A stretch of DNA of 64,000 nucleotides from Adiantum capillus-veneris (GCA_014529385.2 CM043952.1:152177057-152241056); one strand, 5' to 3'; shown: positions 46,330 to 57,912, counted from the stretch's first letter. A program made the numbers and translations. Notes: generated from the letters alone by a model not told the origin.

Positions 46330-46475
46330 TTTACATCTCTCTCTCTTTCTCTCTCAAGTTCAGCCAGTAAGCCTCTCTCTCTTTCTCTCTCACTACAGTT
46401 CCACCATAGCTTGAAGAAGGCTTGCGCGCGCGCTCTCTCTCTCTCTCTCGCGCGCGCGCGCACACACACACCAAC
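46330..46475. repeat. Mixed simple repeats (CT)n, (GC)n, (CT)n, (GC)n(AC)n
   Basis: CT-rich tracts are followed by GCGCGCGCGC, a CT block, CGCGCGCGCG and ACACAC at about 46422-46470. The remainder of 46040-46500 has no recognised gene. Confidence 0.9.
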
Positions 46476-47165
46476 AGCAAGGGAGGCTACGTCTTCATCT
46501 GCTTGAGACCCTGCAAGGCATCAAGCATGGCTACCTTAGTTGCAAAGAGGGTTTTGAAGCGTTGCTCGCTCGATTGGAGGTAGCGCCTGCAAGAGGTAGC
46601 TGGATGGATACAGCAAGGGCAATGTCCTCATGAAGAGCAGAGTTTGAAGTGGGTGCATGTGCCAGGCATATCAACGGCATGGCATCAAGGGGTAGGCCAT
46701 TGCCGGTTGGTTGAACAATAGAAGAATCTGCAAGAACCAGGTTTCCAAGGAAGACCCCGTTGTTGGTGGCATCATCGTTAGTATTCGCAATGTGCGTTAG
46801 CTGCAGCAAGCTTGTCAGCATGCGGTGTGGCAGCAACTCCGTCTGCAGCAAGCTGGTTGATGGCTATCTTGGAAGAGGAGGTGGCGACACAGGAGGCATG
46901 CATGTGTGTATGGTGAGTAGCACGAATCTTGGCACCACCACCAGCAGGAGACGGTGTGTTTCCATGCAAAGGCTCGCCAGCAAGAGGGGGGAGTTTGCGC
47001 GGCTATGCAGGTTGTGGGGAGAGGCGGCCTGGATAGGTGATTACTGAGCAGGGAGGCTTGAGAACCTCAGCATCATGGCGTGTTGGTGGGACGCAGATGC
47101 CAAGTGGGTCCTCATAGGTGGCTGCAGGTTGGGGCTTGGAAAGAGATTGCAAACCAGTATTCAGC

Positions 47166-47345
47166 TCAAATGATGAGGCTGTAGCAAAAGGCTGCGCCTC
47201 ATGGGGAGGGCATGGCAGGGCTGAAGAAGCTTGGAAGCCTCCGGGCTGTATTGAGGTCAAATGATGAGGCTGTAGCAAAAGGCTACATCGCATGGGGAGG
47301 GTGAGGCAGGGCCGAAGAAGCTTGAGAGCGAAAGGTGAGGCTCCA
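47166..47345 (-). repeat. 91-bp tandem duplication in a non-coding retroelement interior
   Basis: TCAAATGATGAGGCTGTAGC begins at 47166 and again at 47257, with about 85% similarity over the following 75 bases. No Gag or Pol motif is legible on either strand from 46500 to 47440. Confidence 0.85.
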
Positions 47346-47442
47346 GTTAGGACATTGCAGGGTCGCTTGAGGGTTGCTAGAAGAACCATGACTAGGTTCT
47401 TTGCCTAGAGCAAAAGAGGAGAGGCAGGATCTTCTTTCTGCT

Positions 47443-47454
47443 GCTCTGATACCA
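47443..47454 (-). promoter_or_regulatory. Primer-binding site of a minus-strand LTR element
   Basis: GCTCTGATACCA on the plus strand is the complement of TGGTATCAGAGC. It abuts TGTAAGAGGAAG at 47455, which reads as the ...CTTACA end of an LTR on the minus strand. Confidence 0.8.
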
Positions 47455-47760
47455 TGTAAGAGGAAGAGGTCTGTGAGAGAGAGAGAGAGAGAGAGGCTGT
47501 TAAGCCAGAGACAGGTATATTGCAAGAGATGGCAAAAATCGATGAGATTGATTAGGGAGTATGCAATTACATACACGTGTGGGAGTGGTTACAAGGATCA
47601 CTCAAGTTTCTTAGGATTCATGGGATTGCGTGCTGTTTGGCATCTCTCTAGTGACAACACAGATGATGACATGGATTATTTATCCAACAATGACGAGTGG
47701 TGTTCATTAACAAGACAACTACTACAAATATGAGCTTCTTATGTTAAGCAAATTGTAAGT
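47455..47760 (-). repeat. Probable 5' LTR of a non-autonomous LTR element (outer end uncertain)
   Basis: The LTR end is fixed by the adjoining primer-binding site. It contains a GA tract at 47476-47494, so its sense strand has (CT)n near its 3' end, as in the 41.2-kb family. No partner LTR was found on the left, where the element may be truncated near 46.5 kb. The right boundary is a guess. Confidence 0.5.
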
Positions 47761-48778
47761 TTAATAGGTGTGCCAAACGGACTCATTAACGGGTATCTCA
47801 CTAGATACCATTTGGAAAAAGAAGTGAAAGCAAAAGGTCTTCACTCTTACATTCCAGTTGTTAGCGGCGTGCATATGGAGTGGGAATAAGAAATAATATC
47901 TCTCTCAATTTTGTTTTCGCACCTGGAGATATTTCTTCCTCTGTTTCTCTCTACTGCGAGCACATACCATATGTGTGGGTGTGTGTTTTGCTTTGGGCTC
48001 GAACTAGCTGCACCGTCATGTCCTCTCTCTCTCTCTCTCTCTCTCTCTCCCCGCACCACGACATCTGCACCGTGATGTCCTGGGGGAGGGGAGGTTATAG
48101 AATGGCATGGGCTGAGCGCGAGCCTGTGGCTATGCATTGAGATGGAACCAAGATAGGATGGGGGGGGGGGGGGAGTGCAGAATGGACTGGGGAGGGAGGA
48201 GGGCCACATCTCATGGGCCAGGGGACCAATGGAATGTGCTACTTCTTATGCGACTGCTACCAAAGGAGGACGTGCAGGATGCTAGGCTTTCATAGTACAA
48301 CCCTGGATACTCGCTCAATGCAGGGCAGGAGCCAGGTAGGCTGTTTGTAAGCCACAAATTACTAGGTAGGCACCAGAGAGAAAGCATGAGAGGCGAGGCT
48401 CTCATGCATGCAAGACATAGGAGGCTGGGATGTAATAACGACAGGGCACACAACCTATGATGGTCACAAGTGGGAGAGAGATGCAATGATGGGTTAGCAT
48501 GAGCCTTGAGGCCTCTATGTGAATTTGATGATGCGCATGGGAGCATGCTGCAATCGTAAGCATTGAGCCTCAGAAACACAATACCAAGGGATCAAAACAG
48601 ATTCTGCCTCGTTGTAGGCATAGCAACTGTAGATGTCGAAGGAGGAAGCCTTGAAGCCACTTTGGGTTGCGCTCGTGTACAACTGTGCTGCGAGGGAGGA
48701 GGGGAGATGGCAGGTGATGGTGACAGCAGGGCGGTTCTTGGAGAGAGAGAGAGAGAGAGAGAGTAGAAGGCTCTATTG

Positions 48779-48824
<46 letters not shown>

Positions 48825-49044
48825 ACACATCATAGTTGGTATGGAGTGAATGGTCAAGTCTTAATCTTTGTCTTGTCTATACACGACATTGAGAGAAGAC
48901 AAGCACAACATTTGATACAAAATCTAAAGGCCTTGTTTGTGAACTTTAGTTTGAAAGAAATCAATGCTCTACTTTTGGATTTTATCCACACGAGAAAATC
49001 TAGAGGCATTTGCTCGACAAACGTTATTACCATACAAGGTTTGA

Positions 49045-49106
<62 letters not shown>

Positions 49107-49140
49107 GTTTTTGGATGGTGGTTTGCAAGAGGTCAATAAT
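47761..49140. repeat. Gene-free stretch with several CT/GA/G tracts
   Basis: Contains (CT)n at 48019-48050, a 14-base G-run at 48160-48173, (GA)n at 48741-48763 facing (CT)n at 48781-48824 (complementary, so able to form a hairpin), and (CT)n at 49049-49104. Open frames across these encode only simple repeats. Confidence 0.85.
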
Positions 49141-49500
49141 GTAGGTTTGAATCTGTTGGGTTTTGTCCACATAGACAAGTTTTAAGGTCTTAGAAGACAT
49201 TAATTTCACCCATGTCAAACCTATATAGATTTTTTGCCTCGATCTCTCTTTTTCTTTCTCTCTCTCTCTCTCTATGTGTCTGTCTTCCTCCCCCTTCCTC
49301 TCTCACATATTGGTTAGCAAAAGGTGGATGACTTCGGTTTGAATTTGTTTGGTTTGTTCTATATGCACAAAACCTAAGCTGATGAACTAGGTCTGAATTT
49401 TTTTGGTGTGTTGACATGTACAACACCTAAGTCGAAGACCTAGGTTTGAGTTGGTTAAGATTAGTCCACATGGACAAAACTTGTATTGGGGCCGAGCAAG
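49140..49500 (+). repeat. Degenerate repeats of a TTTGAATTTGTT...GTCCACAT...ACAAAACCTAAG unit
   Basis: About four diverged units, at about 49142, 49335, 49398 and 49443, share AGGTTTGA(A/G)TT-GTT-GGTT followed by TGTCCACAT and (G)ACAAAAC. A lone TTTTGTCCACAT recurs at 50051. Confidence 0.6.
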
Positions 49501-49862
49501 ACAAGAATTACATCCAAACCAAATCTACATGGCACTCTTTCATATCTCTCTGTTCTCTCTTCAAGCTCTCATTTTCTCGCTAGTGCTCTCAAGAGATCAA
49601 TGATCAGCTCAAGGTAGCATCACATAGGCTGTGGATCAAGAAAGGACGAGTTGATGATACTCTCTACAAAGAGAGAGTTTGTAAGCTATGCAAAGAGGAG
49701 GTTGAGTGCAATGAGAACATTTCTGCATATGATGATATGAGAGGTAGATAGGAGACCTAGTATAGAAGGTAGTCTACTCTCCAAAAGATATGGATTCGAA
49801 ACATCGCATAAGTTGGGTCAATTTTCACTTGAGATATAGAGTCATAGAGAAATCTTATTGTA

Positions 49863-50025
49863 GCTATGGAGGTGGCAAAACCAAGATGATGATAGTCACA
49901 ACTCATAGACTTGTTTTAGAGAACCATCTTTCCTCTCTTTGTTGCTATGGAGGTGGCACAGCTAGGATAATGATAATCACATCTCAAAGACTTCTTTTAG
50001 AGGACCATCCACCTCTCTATCTTGC
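49863..50025 (+). repeat. 81-bp tandem duplication
   Basis: GCTATGGAGGTGGCA at 49863 recurs at 49944, with the following CACA(A)CTCATAGACTT-type sequence preserved in both. Confidence 0.85.
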
Positions 50026-50113
50026 TTTCTTTCTCTCTCCATCCCTCAGTTTTGTCCACATTGTCAAAACTTAGAGAGGATTCTTTTGTTCACTCCCCTA
50101 ATGTGTGAGATTG

Positions 50114-50146
<33 letters not shown>

Positions 50147-50150
<4 letters not shown>

Positions 50151-53100
50151 TATGGTATCTAAGAGGTTTCTTGTATGTCTTTAACACTTTTCTGTAATAT
50201 AACTACTTGAATTTTCAACCCTCCTCTCTTTATGCCTCCCTCTCTATACCTGTATTTTTAGCAAATGTATGTGATATAAGTCTTATCAAAGTCCCTTAAA
50301 ACATTACTATAATATGATCACTCCAAATTTTCATCCTTCTCTTTGCCTAATGCTATGCTTAGTTTTCCTCTCTCTTTGTCCTCCCATTCTCTTCCTCTCC
50401 TTGGATAAGCATTGAAGGGAACTATTTGTAATTCTTATAAAAACTTACTAGTTAATAAACATTGTTTAAAACTAGAGTACTATGTTTAGCTTGAGTCCAA
50501 GTAAATGATAAAATTCATTGGTGTTTCTAAATACTTATATAATAAGTTGAGAGGTCTAAGTCCTACCTTGAAATATGATATCCATTAATCTACATTTTTA
50601 TGTGGATGTGAGGACACGTGTTTCTTTTAGAAGTGAGTAAAAACTACCAAAACACTCTGAATGTTTTTGAAGGCAATTATCACATTTGAAGCTATGATTG
50701 AGTCTATCACTAAAGCACATATTCATTTCATGTATCAAATGTTTGCAGCATAAAGAAACAAATGTTTTAGGAACTCTCTAATTTGGATTTTAAAGGATAT
50801 TCTCTTGGTGTTTTTAAACACCACCATTGTTATGGAGAAAATCTACTCATTGTGTTTTTTCTTGTAAACGTGTATCTTGGATTTCAAGAGTGATTTGCGA
50901 GTGCTTCAACTCAAAGTTTGATATCAAACATTGATTGTCATGTATTAAGATTTTTTTTTGGTGATCATATATTTGTGGAGAAGACAACAAGTGGTCTTTT
51001 TGAAGGGAAAGTAACAAAAGGTTTAAAAAAATGGCATGTTTAACATCTCTTAGTCATTAGAGCAGACATTAAACCTTTGAGAATTTAAGTTTCACAATAG
51101 TGGTATATGTCAAGGTATCGGCCTATGTGTAAAACAATATTGGTTTGATGCCAGTCACATTCTTCATTGTTATGCAATACCATACAGCTTTAGTCATCGC
51201 ATATATATTGAATTAAGGTCGTATAGAAACTGAAGGAGGTCACTTAATAATCATGTGACTATCACATGACTCAACAGAAGAGGTTATTAAATTTTATTTT
51301 TTCTCACAATTTCACATACAGAAGGGTGCCATAAAATGGAATGGTGAAAAAAATTACAGCTTGAACAAGAAAAGGGTGTATTTTATTTGTCAAAAATCCA
51401 TAGATAAGGAGTTTTATAAAATTGTGCTTGATCGCACGTGATATACATAATTTATACATAGTGACCCTTGAGTATATAGATTGTATAAACTAAACATTTA
51501 TCAACTTGATTGGTTAAGTACCCTTTTCATATTTGAATGTTGAACACCATCTGCTATAAGAAGTTTCTCTTGTGGCTATCAAAGTCTACCTTTTAGAATC
51601 AAGACCTAGTACAAAGGAAGTTGTCACCCAAATTTGTAGGTAGTATATATTTGCACATCTTTAAGACCTATAGTGCATTCTATAGCATGTGCTATTCCAA
51701 GTAAATAGTTTGTGGTACAATTTTTTAGTAAAGGCTTCAAATGTTTTATGTTAATTTATTAGTGTGCTATAGCATTGAAGCTAACCAAGAAGAAGGTTTT
51801 ATTTGTATACATGAACTCTAAAGATACAATTTTCATTCCACTAGGACCATGATATGTGTGAGAATTTAGGATTTTTGATTTGTTCACTTTATATGATTGC
51901 ATTTTCTTCTTGCTGGGTAGGTCTACTACTTTTGAATATTCATTGTCAGTAATAATGGACTTTTATGCATAGAAACCATCACATCTGTGACAAAAAATGA
52001 CAAATCATGATCTCATGGTCAAAACTTTACCCCAATTCAAAAGTGGGAATTAGGAAATTCTGAAACTCTCCAATAAGGTGTTCAATCTCCTCCTGCCATG
52101 GTATAGCCACTTTATTAGGCACCTAATATTGCGAGCAAGGGTGGGATTCCACCCTTGGCCATGGAATTCAACTTTGATCTTGCATTGATGGAGAGTGGAA
52201 AAGAGAGAGATAGCAAGGAAAGATGTTGAGAGAGAAAGGAAAAGATGGAGATGTTGACATGCCTACACACATAAGAGTACACAGAGAAGCATAGGAGACA
52301 AACTCTTACACACTCCTACATAGGAAGGTGACACAATCAAGCTCCATAGCCCAAGACATAGCTTAAGATAGGGGAAAGGGGGAAATTGAGAGAATCTACA
52401 CAAGAAAGGCCTAAAATCATAGCCCCAAACTGTGCGGGCACCCTTTTTTTGGAGTTTGATATTTAATTGATTATTTATGGGTGCCAAAATTGGAGGCCCC
52501 TCTTTTACATCTAGTCCACTTTAGTTATGAGTGGAACACATTACTTATTGCATGACCCTCGTAGGGTGAGTTCTCCCTATCCTACTTACAAAGCAACTAT
52601 AGTGGCTTATTAATAAAAGATCTAAATTACTATGCAAAGGTAAAAAGATCTAGAGGATTATTATTTACTGGCGCCTCCTTCTCAACTCCGAGAATTCTAA
52701 TCTACAAATCATCATGAACTCACTATCAGTAAAATCAAATAGCCATCACATAATTAACCATTAATCCATCTATCCCAATTACAGTTAACCACATGCAACA
52801 TGAGAGTGCCTAGTCTCATAACATACCTCCCACCAGGGATAGAAACTGTTCTGAGTTACCCAATAGAAAATCAATTGGACCATGAGTGATGGAAAGTGTG
52901 GAGAAGGTTTGGGAAGTTGCAAAAAACTTTTCAGGTATCCATTTGGCATCCTATCTAGCGTTGCCTTTAAAGGTTAAAAGATAGCGGTTATAAACGATGC
53001 CAGTGCGTGTGGTGGTGGTCTCGTGATCAACTATTTGTGCAGGGATGAGTTGTTCTTCTTGGTCCATAAGTGAAAGTGGATCCTCATAAATGTGATGGGT

Positions 53101-53530
53101 AGGTAGGGGTCCTCTGAAAGGTCATAAAAGACTAACATTAGGAGAAATATGGACCTTGTAAGGAATTCTAATTTTTAGGGATTAAGGTTAATGTTGTGTG
53201 GGGTTAAGGGACAAGGACATTGAAGGAGGTAGTTTTGAGTAGGCTTTTCTAGCCTTTTTTTAGACAAATGTAGGATATGAACCTAAGAGGTTACTTTCTC
53301 TCTCTAGATTTTTTAAAGTGAAGGAAGTATAGGGGTGTGACCACATCACCAAAAATGTGGGTCATTAAGAGTCAAAATTTGACTTAAAAAACAAAAAAAA
53401 AACTTATTTTTTACTTAAAACTCCCTCCCAACATATATACATATCCAAAAATCAATTTTTGACTCTTTTTTTTATCCACAAGCTTAGAAAGTTCATTTTT
53501 TCAAAGAACTTTTCCCCCAAAAAGTAAACA
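50147..53530. other. AT-rich stretch without recognisable features
   Basis: A (CT)n tract ends at about 50146. Beyond it, 3.4 kb of AT-rich sequence has frequent stops in all frames and no domain, tRNA or long repeat that I could recognise. Confidence 0.6.
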
Positions 53531-53535
53531 ACACT

Positions 53536-53695
53536 TTGTTCTCTCCTGCTTGTCCCTCCTCTCTCCCTCTCCTCTTACTCCCTGACCCTACCTTCCTCCT
53601 CCTCCCCAATCTCTCCCTCCCACCCTCCCCCCTTCTCTCCTCCCATGTTCCTCCCTCTCCCTCCCCCTCCCCCTCTATCTTTTCATCTTTTGCTT
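53536..53695. repeat. Polypyrimidine (C/T) tract of about 150 bases
   Basis: Irregular CTCC/CCCT-rich sequence. The open frames over it encode low-complexity Pro/Ser or Gly/Arg/Glu strings only. Confidence 0.9.
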
Positions 53696-53999
53696 CCTCA
53701 CGCAACAGATGCCATGGTGCTCATGGACATCACAAATTATTTGCTTCCACCACAACGTACTCCGCACACCAAAAGAATACATATTTGCTTACCCACGGCG
53801 TTTGCACAGAAGGCCGCATGTGAGGGTGATCAAAGGTCATCATAGGAATGTCGCACCGCTGGTGAGACCAATGTTGACATTTGGGTGGATGGCCATTTAT
53901 ACCCTTACGATTCTATAGGCCACTTCCATCCATCCTTTGATAGCCTTTCAACATTTTTTCAATATCTTGGGAGAGGAGAAGCAGGCTTGTTAGGCTATT

Positions 54000-56630
54000 G
54001 CAAGCGGTTGTGTATGGGTGTAGGTGCTTCTTTGCATATGTGAATGCACAAATGTCAAGCTCTTCACCTCAAGACGACGACGTTACAAGAGAGTATTACC
54101 TCTTTGGAGAGGGTGGTTGAAACTCTTCAACAACAAATGCAAGAAAAGGAATCCCACATTATGAAGCTTGCCAACACGATCACATACTCGAAAGAAACAC
54201 CCCTTGGTGTAAGGGAATGCAAACGCACGTATCCATCCATTGAAACTCTTGCACATTTGGGTGGAGCACGCAAACGACAAGTGACAGCCACAAGGTGATT
54301 TGGTCTTTACTTGCATGATGCTATTGGTTGCTAGAAACTTCATCCAGGAGGCATGCGGTGGAACAAGCCAAGATGATCGAGTCAACCTTTTCACTAGTTA
54401 TCTCAATACCCAAGATGTGATTTCTATCTTACAATCACCTGGAGGTAAGCACATTAAGGATGCAGTCACCAAGGACCTTATGCGTAAATTGAGAAATGTG
54501 GTTAGTGATGATGACGTGCAACAAGCTTGTGATGAGGCTGGAATCAACATCAAATCCTATCAGGCTACTTTCCAACTCTTAAAGGATTCCCTCAAAGAGC
54601 ATGGCATTGTGGAGAACCTATTTTCCATTCCGCACAAGGTCAACCTTGCAAAGAAGGCCACAAACAAAGATGTGTTCTCCCGCATTGGGAAATACCTACA
54701 CATTGAGGACACAATGGCAACTTCCCTTTATGCTTCGTGCACAACAAAGGCAAGGGTAAAAGGTAAGAAACAATCCATAAGACCTTTGGAGAAGGGTTTT
54801 CTTTACACAATGTGGAACATTATTTTTGTGGACCTTAGAAGATTTCAATAAGCCATGCTTAGATTTATGAGTTACTTGAAGAAGGTGACACACTATACTT
54901 TTTTCTTTTGGTTGTGTTCTTATCATATACTTTGAAGTATAAGGTCTTGGAACTATTTATTTTGTAGTGCTTGGCACACAAGCCGCTTTTGTGATGACAC
55001 TCGATTAGTGTCAAATAGTGAAAGGTCGAAGGTTAGATAGGCTAAGTGTCACTCTAATGAGTGAGGCCCTTTTGCAAACCAAGTGAAGGGATTCAGTTGG
55101 GCCATCTCGCACCCCATCTTTTAGCATGAAATCAGAGAAAGACATTTGGTGGTTGGGTGCTATTGAGGTGCCCAAAGAGATCAATGGAGTACTTTCACAG
55201 ATTTTTGAGAGAATTCCATGGATCACAAAAGTAATACACTCCCAAATTGTAGGTCAAAAGTTGGAGGTTGAGGGTTTTGGTAGCTATGATGTGGAGTGGC
55301 ACTACATGGGGACTTGAAAACCATAAACTGTTTGCTTGGCTGCAAACAAGGGGCTTCTTCTCTCATGCCTTGTCCATTTTGCACTTGAGGGGGTACAAAC
55401 ATAACGGACAAAAATCACACAAGAGCACTGCAAAGGTTGGTTCCATGCTTCCATGGCAAAGGCATGGAGAACAAGGGTTGGATTGTCGTGATGTCGGAGA
55501 TGAAGGTAGAGAATGGGAAGCATCTATTCTGAGATGTTCCATGCTCAATGCCCTAGACCGTGCTTAAAAGGACCACGCTTGGAATCCAATCCTTTCATTT
55601 CCTCTATTGAATGTACATTTTTGTACATTACACGCATTTGGCATGTGCATTTTTGATAGGCTATTGAAGCTTCACATTGACTATGCTTCCAAAATGAAAC
55701 CATTGGAAAAATCCCAGGAAGCGGTTAAAAGAGGAGGCACTCTTGAATTCCATTGGTGGCTGTCACGGTGGAAATGTGTCTATCGTTGCTGCAAAGAACA
55801 CAGGGGAGGCCCATGAAATTACTCAACAAGTATCAATGAGTGGACAAAAAGCCACACACTTTTTGAAGAAAGTTTCCCAGGGAAAACCAAGTTGATATGT
55901 TGCTCAAAATAGCTCCAACCAGCAGGCAGGTAACCTTTGGGAGCTTTGGAAGGAGTTATGCAAAGCTACTATTGACAATGATTCAAATGGAGAGCTTACA
56001 AACAAGCACAAGCAAGTTTGGGCACATTTTGATAAAATGGTCAAGATTATGGTCCTTAATATCACAACAGAAGAACAACGCCAATCATTTCAAGAAGCCT
56101 TGGCGGATTTTACCAAGGTCTTCACCCTTTCTTGGGGTAAAAATAACATCACACATTACATGGTAAGCCATGTTACGTGGTGAACTTATTACAAGGGATT
56201 GTTTTCGTGGATTGTTTACTCATGTGAACAACAAATCTTGTTTGCGCATGGTGTATTTTTTATGCACAAATATGGATCGCTTGAAATATTTAGCACTCAA
56301 GGCATGGAGAAGTGTACTTCAAAAATACTCAACATGGTGGTGGAATGGTGCAATCCAATTATTTGAAGGAGATGTTCAACTGGTTTTTTTGCACAACATT
56401 TGCTCGTAAGCTCACAATGGAGTGTGCACGACAATCCAAGATTGCTATTGAAGTTCGGAAATGGAGTAGTCAAGAGCATAGCAACAAGTGGAAAATGTCG
56501 CAAGGCCCCCCAAGCATGCTGCATGGTGCCAATGCAGAGTGCGACAAGGGTCAAAGTGGATTATGCACAAGTGACTACACGTGAACGCAGGGTCCAACTC
56601 TTAACGACATGTTCATTTAAGAAATAATAG
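54000..56630 (+). pseudogene. Decayed transposase-like gene of unassigned family
   Basis: Consecutive plus-strand frames look like one protein. A short coiled coil (SLERVVETLQQQMQEKESHI) comes first. From 54350 to 54720 follow FTSYLNTQDVISILQ, QACDEAGINIKSYQATFQLL and a segment reading KNVFSRIG-like DVFSRIGKYLHIEDTM. From 55126 come KSEKDIWWLGAIEVP and GSYDVEWHYMG, then in a shifted frame DLKTINCLLGCKQGASS and PCPFC. Near 55970-56340 come VWAHFDKMVKIMVLNITTEE and then ITHYMVSHVTW, YGSLEIFSTQGMEKC and NTQHGGGMV. A DLK...G...CPFC block and a late SxQGxEK...HGG block recall large, poorly named eukaryotic transposases, but I cannot assign a superfamily. At least six frameshifts or stops kill it. 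A histone H3-like gene begins 113 bases downstream on the same strand. Confidence 0.5.
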
Positions 56631-56676
56631 TTTTTTTCCAAAATTAGTGTGAACAGTGCCCTTTTTAAATGGCCCT

Positions 56677-56684
56677 TATAAATA
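56677..56684 (+). promoter_or_regulatory. TATA box of the histone H3-like gene
   Basis: TATAAATA lies 59 bases before the ATG at 56743. This is unusually close for a plant 5' leader but in the range for a short histone leader. Confidence 0.5.
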
Positions 56685-56742
56685 TTCCACACTCTCATAA
56701 ACCCCTCATTTCTTAAGCACAGGTGAGCTCTTATCATACCAA

Positions 56743-57245
56743 ATGGCGCGCAAAAGAGCATCCGCCTGCCAACAAAAACACCCTCCAAGGATGTGAGAAG
56801 CCGGCATGGCTTACAAGATTGGGAGCCAAGGGAAGAGGATGAATCAGAAGAGGCTGCAGATCCAGCCCCTAAGCATGTAAACAGGTGCAAGTCAAATTTT
56901 TTCAAGAAGTCTAAATGCCACTAGCCAAAAAATATGCAAGTGCCCCCAAGACAACCGCAGCGGTGCCAAAAAATAGCAAGGGTATTTGCAGAATTCCGGC
57001 ACTACCAGAAGACTACAGAGCTTTTAATTCGACGCGCCCCCTTTGCTCCCACAGTGAAGGAGGTGCTTCAAAGCTATGGAAATCAGTATAGAATGCAAGC
57101 AATAGTGCTAAAGGCTATTCAAAAAGCTGCAAAGGCCCACATCATTTCGTGTTGGAAGATACCAACCTACACGCCATTCATGCAAAGTGAGTGACAATAC
57201 AGCTAAAAGATATGCAGCTTGCATGTTGATTGCAACGGGACTTTG
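56743..57245 (+). pseudogene. Histone H3-like pseudogene, centromeric-H3 (CENH3)-leaning, intronless
   Basis: The ATG at 56743 opens MARKRASA, like the MARTK start of H3. After a one-base shift comes a long acidic N-tail (WEPREEDESEEAADPAPKH), then a TAG near 56922. The histone fold follows, 56950-57230: FRHYQKTTELLIRRAPF, TVKEVLQSYGNQYRMQ, IQKAAKAHIIS, a shift, LEDTNLHAIHAK, a TGA, and VTIQLKDMQLAC. This lines up with the H3 blocks around RKYQKSTELLIR, the alpha-2 helix, EDTNLCAIHAKRVTI and KDIQLARRIRG. QKTTELL and APF in place of KLPF, together with the divergent tail, are CENH3-like. Loop 1 has canonical H3 length, however, so a divergent H3 is also possible. The absence of introns suggests a retrocopy or capture. 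At least two frameshifts and two stops make it non-functional. Confidence 0.8.
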
Positions 57246-57401
57246 AGCATTAGCCGAAGTTACCCCTCTTTTTGTATTGCACACCTTATCTTTGTAATGA
57301 AATCAATTTGCAATGACAAATGATTAACAGTTGTGTCTACTGTGTCCATTATCCATGTGTTTTGAGTTTATTGCTTCTGAATATGAAGAGTTAAATATAA
57401 A

Positions 57402-57594
57402 TCAAATATTAACTTTTTGTATATCCTATGGGGTAGATTAGCCTAGAAAGTGCAAAAAAAATGGTGGCCACAAGGGCGCGCAAATGGCCCATCCATCAGT
57501 TTTGGATGACCTATTTGCGTCTCCTTGTGGCCACCATTTTTTTGTACTTTCTAGCTTTGTTTACCCCATAGGATATCAAAAATGTTAACATATA
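57402..57594. mobile_element. Hairpin MITE, about 190 bp
   Basis: The left arm (from AATATTAACTTTTTG through TATCCTATGGGGTAGA to ATGGCCCATCCA) pairs with the right arm over about 85 bases, with a short loop near 57498. The arms share GGTGGCCACAAGG in the stem. The interior is non-coding. Confidence 0.82.
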
Positions 57595-57767
57595 GTGAAA
57601 CCAAGTGTTTATGCAATATTAAACTAGATTTTTCAAATGTCCAATTTAATTGGGCCTTTTGGTGCAGGGGACTATTAGGTAAAGGTGAAGGAGGTGATAG
57701 TGTGCTTAAAAACTTAAATTCTGAGTTGATCTCACCTTTTCTAGTGTCCTTGAGTGCAAACATAGGT

Positions 57768-57912
57768 TCCATATGCAAAAAGAAGGGTGGCTACAAGGGC
57801 GCGCAAATTGGCCATCCAAAACTAATGGATGGGCCATTTGCGCGCCCTTGTGGACGCCCTCTTTTTTGCACTTGGTAGGCTTCTCTGCCCCCTAGGATAC
57901 TTAAAAAATATA
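57768..57912. mobile_element. Second, diverged copy of the hairpin MITE
   Basis: The core ACAAGGGCGCGCAAATTGGC pairs with GGGCCATTTGCGCGCCCTTGT. The right end reads, in reverse complement, TATCCTAGGGGGCAGA, matching the end of the 57.4-kb copy. The left end has decayed. Confidence 0.75.

Noticed and set aside
49790-50074. 94-codon frame with two similar halves
   Set aside because: The repeat is the 81-bp tandem duplication (81 is a multiple of three, so the frame repeats); no known domain and no other coding sign.
53493-53823. Low-complexity open frames in the polypyrimidine tract
   Set aside because: Composition alone explains them; no domain on either strand.
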